Source: Bin80 sp026708685 (GTDB taxonomy: Bacteria; Bacteroidota; Rhodothermia; Rhodothermales; Bin80). Taken from it: a stretch of 64,000 nt of DNA. Location: positions 3,534,001-3,598,000 of the forward strand of contig OZ241742.1 of assembly GCA_965200955.1 (NCBI GenBank), read 5' to 3'. Below, in pieces: positions 34,278 through 42,139 of this stretch (positions within the stretch are counted from its first letter, which is position 1; each line of letters opens with the position of its first letter). Below the pieces are notes generated by a model. The model made no database searches. It had not been told where the DNA came from and saw only the letters and a program-made list of their open reading frames with translations. The position numbers and the translations under genes were made by a program.

Positions 34278-35414
34278 CTATTCTTTACACACTAAAAATA
34301 GAAATTCTTGATGTTTTCCATTCGACTCCCGAATCCATTCATTAGTCCACTTCATCTCTGCCATAACGTTCTTTTGATAATCAATCTTTTGAACCTTGAC
34401 TACCTCTCCACTGTGGCTGAGAATTTCATTGAGCTCCTCTGCCGTACTTCTTCCAGCGGAGCTATAGGATAACATGATCCATTTTGCACGAGTTTTCTGG
34501 ATCAGTCGTTCAATGGCTTCAACCGCAATAAATCGATCGGTAGATGGACTCCGTCGAAACTCTTCAAACACTGAAGCGGCAAGTTGATCGGAAGTGTCGG
34601 ATCTTCTGTTTGATTTTCCAAACAGGTCGGGTTTATCGTTCAAACAGATCGTAGTCCACGGATGATAGTACGATGCATATCTAACCCGAGAAGGTGGCAT
34701 TTTCTCGTTATTTGAGCCATAGGGTGGATCATAGTATGCAAGATCCACATCTACACCAGCAACATCAAAAACATCTTTGCGGTGAACAATGTGTTTCTTG
34801 TCGTGCGGGTAGAGTCTTGGGACTTCAAGATGTAGATGGTTGTATGAGCGTGGTGCCCACTGTTTTAGATAGGATACATAATGCCCCAATGTATTATCCA
34901 CCTTATCTAAGGCAAGGATGAGACTCGTCAATGCAATTGATTTTTCAATTATTGACAGTCCCATTTCGTCAATCCGATCTCGGATTCCATCAAGCTTCAT
35001 TGTATTATGGATTTGCCATGGCCGCTTACATCCATCATTCTGGACTGATTGCCCACCATTACTGTGTCCCCCATAATGATTTGTGAACCATCCTTCCTTA
35101 GGAGGAGTCTGCCGTAATTCTTGAATTAAGGGTTCGTAAGTAGACCTCGTATTTTGATTCAACAGGTAACATGTCCCAAATACTTCTGACCAGGCTGAAA
35201 TGTCATTGCACACAACCTGATATCCAGATTTAGCTAATGCTTGAGAAACGCGTGTGGAACCAGAGAACCCATCAAGAATTACCTTGGCATCGGTTCCTGA
35301 AATCATATCAAGAATATAGGGCAATAACTTAAGTTTTGATCCAATATACTTAATACTTTCCGTAGCAGGAGGAATTTTAGCAGAATCTTCAAATAGCGTG
35401 GGACAGGATAACAT
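34278..35414 (-). CDS. Type II DNA adenine-N6 methyltransferase (D12/Dam-like class)
   Basis: A 378-residue enzyme with KYIGSKLKLLPYI (22-34, SAM-binding motif X), DGFSGSTRVSQ (48-58, motif I) and DPPYGSNN (229-236, motif IV), in the alpha-class order with a specificity region between. It would methylate adenine in the recognition site of the adjacent endonuclease. It is the second gene of the pair, five bases after the endonuclease stop. The recognition sequence cannot be read from the protein. Confidence 0.88.
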   Translation of the reverse strand: MLSCPTLFEDSAKIPPATESIKYIGSKLKLLPYILDMISGTDAKVILDGFSGSTRVSQALAKSGYQVVCNDISAWSEVFGTCYLLNQNTRSTYEPLIQELRQTPPKEGWFTNHYGGHSNGGQSVQNDGCKRPWQIHNTMKLDGIRDRIDEMGLSIIEKSIALTSLILALDKVDNTLGHYVSYLKQWAPRSYNHLHLEVPRLYPHDKKHIVHRKDVFDVAGVDVDLAYYDPPYGSNNEKMPPSRVRYASYYHPWTTICLNDKPDLFGKSNRRSDTSDQLAASVFEEFRRSPSTDRFIAVEAIERLIQKTRAKWIMLSYSSAGRSTAEELNEILSHSGEVVKVQKIDYQKNVMAEMKWTNEWIRESNGKHQEFLFLVCKE

Positions 35415-35419
35415 TATTT

Positions 35420-36250
35420 CTAATTTATTTTTAATTTGTGAATATCGTCTTTAATAGCCTCCAACGCACTCGTATGTCCAAGTTCACTGGAGATCATTGC
35501 ATAAGAGAATAATTCAACTAGTACATGATTTTGAGAATAGTCAATCCATCCATTAGTTATGCTATCAAAATACTCCTCACCTTTGTTTGTCCTAGTCCAT
35601 AGACCTCTTTGAAGTGCATTTGCAGAAGCACCTCCATACCGTACTTCACAAACATATTGCTCTTGTCCATCAATAAATGTATACACGGGATGCTTTCTTC
35701 CCCTTCCTGATGTAGTTTTAATGATATACTTCACATTCCTCTTCGCTTTATCATAATCAAAGACCATGATATTACATCGTTTAACATTTTCGTTGTATAT
35801 CAAAGGTAGAATATTCACTTCGTCAAATACTTTGAATGCAGGATCTGAAAAGATACTTGAGATCAAAGCCTGATCCGTTATCTTTGACGATTTTTCTTGT
35901 TCAAGTCTTGGATACATCAAATAATTTTTGTCTGTTGACAGCTGTAACGGACCAATTCCATATGCTTTGAGGCTAATTTGGAACTCTTGATGAGAGATCT
36001 CATCAATAATTTTTACGTCTTCCTCCTTTGATTTAGCCCTGAATAAATCTTTCCCAACATGAATAGATTTGTAGTCGTACATATACTGGTTGATAAACTC
36101 ACTGATTGCAATCTCGGCTAAATCACCATGAGTTTTGTTCCCGATCAGTCTCATTGAGAAAATATTACTCAGTGTCGTTACAATAAGTGATGGATTCTTC
36201 TGAATTGCTAACTTCAATCGTTGGATGAAGTTATTGTAGGCATCGGACAT
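35420..36250 (-). CDS. Putative type II restriction endonuclease
   Basis: A 276-residue soluble protein immediately upstream of an adenine methyltransferase. A PD-(D/E)xK-like core is plausible: Glu in HGDLAEIAISEF, then an acidic region EEDVKIIDE and FQISLKAYG with the catalytic Lys, followed by the distinctive GPLQLSTDK. The family name is not recalled with certainty. The nuclease is transcribed before the methyltransferase with a 5-bp gap. A fragment of a second copy lies at 30810-30915, covering the same LKAYG region. Confidence 0.72.
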   Translation of the reverse strand: MSDAYNNFIQRLKLAIQKNPSLIVTTLSNIFSMRLIGNKTHGDLAEIAISEFINQYMYDYKSIHVGKDLFRAKSKEEDVKIIDEISHQEFQISLKAYGIGPLQLSTDKNYLMYPRLEQEKSSKITDQALISSIFSDPAFKVFDEVNILPLIYNENVKRCNIMVFDYDKAKRNVKYIIKTTSGRGRKHPVYTFIDGQEQYVCEVRYGGASANALQRGLWTRTNKGEEYFDSITNGWIDYSQNHVLVELFSYAMISSELGHTSALEAIKDDIHKLKIN

Positions 36251-36904
36251 ATACTACACTGTAATTATGATTGCTTGAATGACAATTATCAAACAATTTA
36301 ATGATAATTATTGAATTATTTATTTCACTCATTGAGTCGTAAACAATTCCATTTATGATCAACAATTCCAACATCAAATTCCCATCACAGCAATTGTGAT
36401 CAAATGAATTGACGCGGTCAAATTCTAATGAGTAACACATCAATAACAAAAACACTTCAATTATCAGAAGAGAATTGGATAATATATCGGGTTTTCATTG
36501 ACATATTTCAACATGTAAAAAAGACTCAATAATGTAGAAAAATCTCTCACTGAGTGGGAAATATGCAATAAATTTCATGAATGAGTACCCATCAATATAA
36601 CATAGCAAGGCTACGATCAATCAGATATGCAGAAAATCCACTCATTCTGATCATTAGATAGGTCATGAATACTACCATCCAGCTCAAGATTGATTGTTAG
36701 ATAGTACATGTCAGAAAATACTAAAATTTCGATAAATAGTTCCCTTCAGTCCCTCTGTGTGCGTTTTTTTCTCTCTTTTCCTCCCCGTTTTTTCGGCGAA
36801 GTTTTTTTCTGCTCTCTGTGGGGCGTTGGATGTCCAAGTTTCCACACCGCGTCAAACATGTGCATAGAAGCCACTGAGGGGCGTTTCTCGATGAAAAAAG
36901 GGAA
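36251..36904. other. AT-rich non-coding region
   Basis: Long AT-rich stretch after the R-M operon promoter side. Frames of up to about 115 codons exist (36708-37058) but run through T-rich low-complexity DNA and the MITE and show no protein-like pattern. No RNA gene was recognised. Confidence 0.5.
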
Positions 36905-36980
36905 TTATGTAATTCATGTCATGGATGCCTTGAATTCACTTATCCTAATTGAGATCACGAACGAAAATAATCATCTTTAT
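36905..36980 (+). repeat. Direct repeat, copy 1, flanking the lipoprotein gene
   Basis: About 70 bp, roughly 80% identical to 38627-38698 in the same orientation (shared blocks CTTGAATTC, ATCCTAATT, GATCACGAACGA and ATAATCATCTTT). The two copies lie on either side of the lipoprotein gene at 37210-38349. Confidence 0.7.
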
Positions 36981-36981
36981 C

Positions 36982-37084
36982 TTGAGGCGTTTGCAAAACC
37001 TCTGCGTTTTAGAAAAAATAATGCACTGAAGCACTTTTGGTGCGTTTTTGGGAGTTGATCCTGAGGTTTTGCAAAAGGCTTGAT
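36982..37084. mobile_element. MITE-like element, copy 1 (about 103 bp)
   Basis: The ends are imperfect inverted repeats of 21 bases with a perfect TTTGCAAAACCTC block, left at 36982-37002 and right at 37062-37084. The same ends and length occur at 62155-62256. It has no coding capacity. The terminal sequence (GAGGCTTTTGCAAAACCT) recalls ends of IS5-type elements, so it may be mobilised in trans. Confidence 0.75.
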
Positions 37085-37165
37085 CGTTTGGTAGCACTGT
37101 ATACGAAACCACATTGATTCCATCGTTGCCCCACCCCAGACTCGCTGTAGTCGTGGATTTAGACA

Positions 37166-37195
37166 ATAGGCAGGGCGAATTCTCGCCCTGCCTAT
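37166..37195 (-). terminator. Hairpin terminator of the lipoprotein gene
   Basis: A perfect 13-bp stem (ATAGGCAGGGCGA and complement) with an ATTC loop, 15 bp after the stop of the gene at 37210-38349. The T tract on the minus side is weak, so the hairpin may also act as an mRNA-stabilising end. Confidence 0.7.
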
Positions 37196-37209
37196 ACTGC
37201 GTGGACTTA

Positions 37210-38349
37210 CTACTCAAGCATAACCAGATCTGCCGTCACCTCAAGCGACGGGCAAATATCTGTGTCAAACGATTGGGTGATCGTCAAACCATTCTTCTGA
37301 AACCGCAACCGCGAATCCTTCGTGGACTTGATGCCACAAGTATCCGTGAACGGAGACGTAAAATCCCGTCCTACCGCCTGAAATCGACCATTTGCATGCA
37401 CGAATCCAGTCGCCTCAAAGGCGATTTGCTCGCCTGCCACGACCTCAAGTCCTGTCAGCGTGGCTTGGTGTGCCTCCTGTTTTAGCACAAGGTGGATGCT
37501 GAGTGCAACGCCCCCTTTCGCCTCAATCCCCAATGATGAAGATTCGCCCTTGACTACCCCAAGGTGGTCAACTGTCAGCACACGAGGCCTCCAGTTGGAA
37601 TGTGTGAATGAAAATACACGTTGTGGATCCACCTTCAATGAGTCTGAGTCAGGGGGAGCAAGAATGACCCGCACTACTTCGGCATCAGGTGCCTTGTCAA
37701 TGCTGATCGTGACATAGCCTTTCTCGCCTGGGTGAAGTTGCAGTGCCCCCGACACGGACACCTCTGGCACAGCATGGTCATCGGTCACATTGATCTGACG
37801 TTTAATCATTGTGATTGACTCTCTCCCGCCAGTTTCATCTTCTGTGAACACTTTGAATGTAATGGATGCGGTCGTTGGCCCATCCCCGACATGCGTGACC
37901 GTCAGGACTTGAGGTGCTATATCCTCTGCACTAAAATCCACAGGATGTGCAGGGGTGATCTTGATGTCAGCCGACTCCCATGAGTAGATGACGCGGGTCA
38001 TTTCCTGAGGTGCACGATCAATGCTGATCGTGAATGCACCTGATTGTCCAGTCTGAATCGTCAAGTCCTCGGATACGTGAATGGTGGGGGAGAGGACAAT
38101 CGTTTCTGCCACTACGCTGAGTCCTACACTGTACTCCCCCTCCACCAATTGGCCATGAGTGTAGATGATCGTACCGCTGTATTGGGACGCGTGCCCGTCT
38201 GGCGAGATGTGCAGGACGCGTAGAGAGTCGTGCGGGTTCGGTACTGGACCTTCAAGTTCTGTTGGATTGTCACACGAGATGAATGAAATACACACACCTA
38301 CGAGTAACAAAGTTAATAATTGATTAAGAAAGGAAGAAGTTACGAGCAA
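37210..38349 (-). CDS. Surface lipoprotein with repeated Ig/Calx-beta-like domains
   Basis: About 379 residues from a TTG start. A hydrophobic signal with lipobox SFISC precedes two homologous beta domains: GQSGAFTISIDRAPQEMTRV near residue 105 matches GEKGYVTISIDKAPDAEVVRV near residue 208, and VLTVTHVGDG matches VLTVDHLGVV. A third C-terminal beta region contains two Cys (CGIKSTKDSRLRF and DICPSLEV). The function is unknown; adhesion or surface display is possible. No ATG is available near the signal peptide. A poly-G9 tract lies 73 bp upstream on the plus strand. A terminator hairpin follows. Confidence 0.7.
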   Translation of the reverse strand: MLVTSSFLNQLLTLLLVGVCISFISCDNPTELEGPVPNPHDSLRVLHISPDGHASQYSGTIIYTHGQLVEGEYSVGLSVVAETIVLSPTIHVSEDLTIQTGQSGAFTISIDRAPQEMTRVIYSWESADIKITPAHPVDFSAEDIAPQVLTVTHVGDGPTTASITFKVFTEDETGGRESITMIKRQINVTDDHAVPEVSVSGALQLHPGEKGYVTISIDKAPDAEVVRVILAPPDSDSLKVDPQRVFSFTHSNWRPRVLTVDHLGVVKGESSSLGIEAKGGVALSIHLVLKQEAHQATLTGLEVVAGEQIAFEATGFVHANGRFQAVGRDFTSPFTDTCGIKSTKDSRLRFQKNGLTITQSFDTDICPSLEVTADLVMLE

Positions 38350-38421
38350 CCGAATTTTGCCCGTTATGGAAAAAGTGCGAAACGAATTCGCAAATTTATT
38401 TAGAACACATGTTCTACATAT

Positions 38422-38430
38422 GGGGGGGGG
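38422..38430. repeat. Homopolymeric G9 tract upstream of the lipoprotein gene
   Basis: Nine consecutive G on the plus strand (C9 in the direction of the lipoprotein gene), flanked by a small palindrome AGAACA-CA-TGTTCT. Such tracts vary by slippage. With eight C the ATG at 38440 would be in frame with the lipoprotein; with nine it is not. Confidence 0.6.
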
Positions 38431-38626
38431 TATAAATCATTTCTGAGATAGGTTAATTTCCAACTAATTTACGTCAAAATAATGAAATAGCCAAATCTTT
38501 GTTGGATTTGAAGATTGCTCTGACATTTACCGAACCTTCTGTTATCAATGGCTGATTTCATAATATGGTAATCTTCGCAGATAAAAGCCAAAGTCAGACT
38601 ATGACCAGTTGATAAGATGTAGAAAT

Positions 38627-38698
38627 TCATATCAAAGGATGGCTTGAATTCGCCCATCCTAATTATGATCACGAACGACATAATCATCTTTGACTTTG
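38627..38698 (+). repeat. Direct repeat, copy 2, flanking the lipoprotein gene
   Basis: Second copy of the repeat at 36905-36980. The stretch 38431-38708 holds no convincing gene; a 78-codon minus-strand frame at 38469-38705 runs across this repeat. Confidence 0.65.
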
Positions 38699-38708
38699 TA
38701 ACCATTGA

Positions 38709-39851
38709 TCATTCAGATGGGCGGCGAAACTGCGATCGCCTCCATTCAAAATGAACCGAAATCCTGTGCGAATATCCCAAATCACTCACCAAGCCGCCAA
38801 AATCTCCGAATCCATAATCAATGGAGAGTGGACCAAGATGGATGCCCGCTCCAACCGACGGAACGATGTCCAACCCGTCGCTCTCTGTCTGGGCAATGCG
38901 ATTGATACCCGCTCGGAGGGCAACAAGGTTGCGGAATGAAAATTCCCCACCTATGCGTGGATGAAACGATAGATCGCCTGCATTAAATGCATCGGCCTGC
39001 TGCCCATCAAAGGCAATATCCATATCCAATCCAATGGTTACAAGGCTATGAGAACTAATAGGCAACCGTACACCTGAGCCAAGTCGGATCACAGGTAACA
39101 CTAAATAGGTATCGCCCGTTGGTAACTCCTGATCAAAGACCTCCGTGAATGTATAGGGATTCCCAGTCTCTGGATTGGTTTCCTCCAGTGTGAAGGCGGA
39201 TGTATTGACGCTCCAGCTTTGGAGCATTGTTGATAAGTCTTGTATTTGGACTCCGACCTTGAATCGGTCATTATGCCACTGAGCACCTGCGTCAAGGCTA
39301 TATCCCCATGCATCAGCAAAATTCCCAATCGTACGGCGAATAATTTTACCCGATGCACCCACAGAAAGCTGATCATTGAGTTTTCTGGCATAACTAATCA
39401 AAAAGGCATGGTCAGCCGCTGAGAAACTCGTAATATAGGATTCGGGATTTGCTTTGGGTTGATTGCGCTCTGCATCCCAGGCATTCAGCGTATTTTTGAT
39501 GTCATTGACTCCACTACGAAAAAAACTCAAGCCAACCGTAGACTGATGACTGACTGGATAGGCAATCGCGGCAAAATCAAATGACACAACCCCGGCAAAA
39601 CGCTCCGCATGCATGTATGCGACTTCTGGATACTCTGTCTGCGTCAGTCCAGCTGGATTCCAGTAGACACTGTTGACATTGTGTGTATGTGCTACATAAG
39701 CACCTCCCATTCCTAGGGCTCTCGCATCTACGCCCCCCGCAAGAAAATCTGCTCCATATTTGGCAATTCGCTGGGCAGAAACGGGCATACTGGATACCAA
39801 TGCAACCAACAAGAAAAGAATTTTCGTTCGCAAGATCATAGAGATCAACAT
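38709..39851 (-). CDS. PorV/PorQ family outer-membrane protein
   Basis: A 380-residue protein with a signal peptide (MILRTKILFLLVALVSSMPVSA, shown from its second Met; cleavage near residue 26) and the PorV/PorQ (UPF0164) hallmark ARALGMGGAYVAHTHNVNSV followed by YWNPAGL, then a FadL-like barrel. These proteins belong to or accompany the type IX secretion system, PorV being the shuttle for cargo and PorQ part of the attachment complex. The T9SS-type tail of the LRR protein at 7.6-9.1 kb is consistent with an active system. No other por gene lies in the window. Confidence 0.85.
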   Translation of the reverse strand: MLISMILRTKILFLLVALVSSMPVSAQRIAKYGADFLAGGVDARALGMGGAYVAHTHNVNSVYWNPAGLTQTEYPEVAYMHAERFAGVVSFDFAAIAYPVSHQSTVGLSFFRSGVNDIKNTLNAWDAERNQPKANPESYITSFSAADHAFLISYARKLNDQLSVGASGKIIRRTIGNFADAWGYSLDAGAQWHNDRFKVGVQIQDLSTMLQSWSVNTSAFTLEETNPETGNPYTFTEVFDQELPTGDTYLVLPVIRLGSGVRLPISSHSLVTIGLDMDIAFDGQQADAFNAGDLSFHPRIGGEFSFRNLVALRAGINRIAQTESDGLDIVPSVGAGIHLGPLSIDYGFGDFGGLVSDLGYSHRISVHFEWRRSQFRRPSE

Positions 39852-39996
39852 TCAAACATTAGAGACATCATCCTATTGTACGAACATAACGGCAATTCGT
39901 ACACACAGATTGATCCATGACTGGATTTTTTTATACAAAAACAGTGGTTGATTCAATACAATGGAGCATCCATGAATCATTGATTCATTGGATCGC

Positions 39997-41313
39997 CTAC
40001 CCATGTTTCTGTAGACGGGCCGCAAAGGCACCGTCCATCTCATGGCGATGTGGCAATGTAGACATACATCCAGTGGAAGTGACAACTTCTTGCGGTAGAA
40101 AATTGTCCGCATGCTGTAAAACAAATTCAGGATGACGGTCCAGAAAAGAGTCCACCTGACCTTCGTTTTCTTCGGGTTCAATGGAACATGTACTGTACAC
40201 AAGAAACCCGCCCGGTCGCACATGATCAACGGATGCGTCCAATAGACATTTTTGTACATGCAATAAATCAACAAGATCTGTTTCGCTACGATTCCATCGT
40301 AGATCTGGCCGCTTATTCAAAACTCCTGTCCCCGTACATGGAACATCTATCATCACTCTATCAGCCTTCAGCTCTGGACCTTCCAAGAGATTGACCACAT
40401 CTGTACGAATACTCTCAAGACCATGCAGATGAGCTTGTTCTTCCAGTTTTTGAAGTCGTTTGGGATGACGATCCCATGCATGGAGTTGACCGCTCCCTTG
40501 CATCTGGCAAGCAATTGCCAATGCTTTGCCTCCAGGAGCCGCACACGCATCTAAAATTATTTCATCAGGCTGTGGATCCAGCATGGCTACGGCAAGCCCA
40601 GCACTCTCATCATGAACCGAACACAATCCCTGCTCAAAGTATCCCTCACGGATGAGAGAACCAATGGAATTTATTCTGATATAGTGTTCCAAAAGATCTG
40701 ACTGAGTTGCAGAAATTCCATGTTTGCGGAGCTCTTCCACCAGTTGGGCTGTCGTAGTTTTCATTTGATTGACCCGAATACTGTATTGTGGGGGCTCATT
40801 GTTGAGCTTCATGAGCTGCACCGCGTCATTGATGCCAAATCGCTGAACGTATCGGCGTGTCAACCATGTCGGGTGTGACCATTGAATCGCCATGTCGCGA
40901 ACTTGATTACCAGTTTGGGGCTCAGGTAACCTATTTTGTGCACGAACGACGGAACGTAGCACGGCATTGGTCAATCCAGTATTCAATCTCATTACTCGTG
41001 CTGTATTGACGATTTCGTTGACCACTGCATAAGGTGTACCATTCAAAAGAACAAGTTCCGCAATTCCTATCAAAAGTAACTGCTCCAAAGTTGGCGGCAG
41101 TTTCATTGAAGGAGATCTTAAAAAGTTGTGAAGCAAAAATGTTAAATAGCGTCTCCACCGCGTAACCGTTGAAACCAGTGCGACCACTTTTGGCTTTGAA
41201 GATCGATCAATGAGGCTTCGATATGCACCATCATGGGCGATACGGAGTAACTGGTGCACAGCCTCTGAGCGATCATCTGATGGCTTGGTATGGATGTGAT
41301 CCGATAGATTCAT
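39997..41313 (-). CDS. rsmB: 16S rRNA (cytosine-C5)-methyltransferase RsmB
   Basis: A 438-residue protein with an N-terminal NusB-like helical domain (LIGIAELVLLNGTPYAVVNE) and a C-terminal Rossmann methyltransferase domain. Motif I is DACAAPGGKALAIA, motif IV is DVPCTGTGVLNKRPDLRW with the catalytic-cycle Cys, and motif VI is YSTCSIEPEENE with the nucleophile Cys. RsmB makes m5C967 in 16S rRNA. The start at 41313 gives a normal length. It is divergent from the epimerase gene (80 bp apart). Confidence 0.94.
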   Translation of the reverse strand: MNLSDHIHTKPSDDRSEAVHQLLRIAHDGAYRSLIDRSSKPKVVALVSTVTRWRRYLTFLLHNFLRSPSMKLPPTLEQLLLIGIAELVLLNGTPYAVVNEIVNTARVMRLNTGLTNAVLRSVVRAQNRLPEPQTGNQVRDMAIQWSHPTWLTRRYVQRFGINDAVQLMKLNNEPPQYSIRVNQMKTTTAQLVEELRKHGISATQSDLLEHYIRINSIGSLIREGYFEQGLCSVHDESAGLAVAMLDPQPDEIILDACAAPGGKALAIACQMQGSGQLHAWDRHPKRLQKLEEQAHLHGLESIRTDVVNLLEGPELKADRVMIDVPCTGTGVLNKRPDLRWNRSETDLVDLLHVQKCLLDASVDHVRPGGFLVYSTCSIEPEENEGQVDSFLDRHPEFVLQHADNFLPQEVVTSTGCMSTLPHRHEMDGAFAARLQKHG

Positions 41314-41392
41314 TACAGAGTATACGCAGAATATGAAATTCTGACGCTTTATTGACGCTTAAACGTTTAATTTAGGACAACCTTTTACGCAT

Positions 41393-42139
41393 ATGCTACC
41401 ATTAGATCATATTGGCATTGCTACACATGACGGATTGGCTTTAGAGGGTTTGCTCTGCAAACTCGCTCAATGTACACCTGCCTTACCAGAAAAGATAGAT
41501 CCTCAAGGGGTTCAAGTTCGATTCTATGGAAGTGGAACGCGTCTGGAAATTCTTGAATCCATAGATATCAGCTCTGCTGTGGCTCAATATCTACAAAAGC
41601 GTGGTGAGGGCTTGCATCACATTGCATTTAGGATCGCCAGTGCCGAATCTCAACTCAACAGAATGCGTGCTGCAGGATTTACTCCGCTAACTGAAAACCC
41701 CGTTCAGGGGGCGGATGGGAAACGCATTTTCTTTCTCCACCCACATGATACCTGTGGTGTTCTGATCGAATTTTGTCAACCGATGAATCAATTTGCTGTC
41801 ACGTTTGAGCATTGTGATGAGTTAGAGGAAACAATGAAATCAACCGGTTACTGTATTCCAGCTGAGCAAACCATTGGGCATGTGGTGACAAGTGATACCA
41901 TTCCACAAAACTGTCAAAGCGTAGTCATACATAACGCTTCTTCAAAATTCTGCCGCCAAAGAGTTCGGGTCCCAAATGTACCTATTCTGATTAGTGAAAT
42001 CTCAGATCAATCAAGTTTCGCTTATGAACTCTTCAAGCAGTGGACAACCGCTCATCTGGTCATTCTTCCTAAAAGTGCACAGCAAACATCTCTTCCTGCA
42101 GTTTTACTTGACTTCTGGGCCTCAATAGAAAATGAGTGA
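41393..42139 (+). CDS. mce: Methylmalonyl-CoA epimerase (VOC fold) with C-terminal extension
   Basis: A 248-residue protein whose first 130 residues are a typical methylmalonyl-CoA epimerase of the glyoxalase/VOC fold: DHIGIA, then EGLHHIAFR and CGVLIEFCQP supply the metal ligands. This enzyme converts (S)- to (R)-methylmalonyl-CoA in propionate metabolism. Residues 131-248 have no recognised similarity and roughly double the usual length, a fusion or extension of unknown role. The stop overlaps the uvrC start by eight bases. Confidence 0.85.
   Translation: MLPLDHIGIATHDGLALEGLLCKLAQCTPALPEKIDPQGVQVRFYGSGTRLEILESIDISSAVAQYLQKRGEGLHHIAFRIASAESQLNRMRAAGFTPLTENPVQGADGKRIFFLHPHDTCGVLIEFCQPMNQFAVTFEHCDELEETMKSTGYCIPAEQTIGHVVTSDTIPQNCQSVVIHNASSKFCRQRVRVPNVPILISEISDQSSFAYELFKQWTTAHLVILPKSAQQTSLPAVLLDFWASIENE

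Noticed and set aside
36708..37058. A 116-codon plus-strand frame
   Set aside because: It runs through T-rich low-complexity DNA, a dispersed repeat and most of the MITE; the translation has no protein-like pattern.
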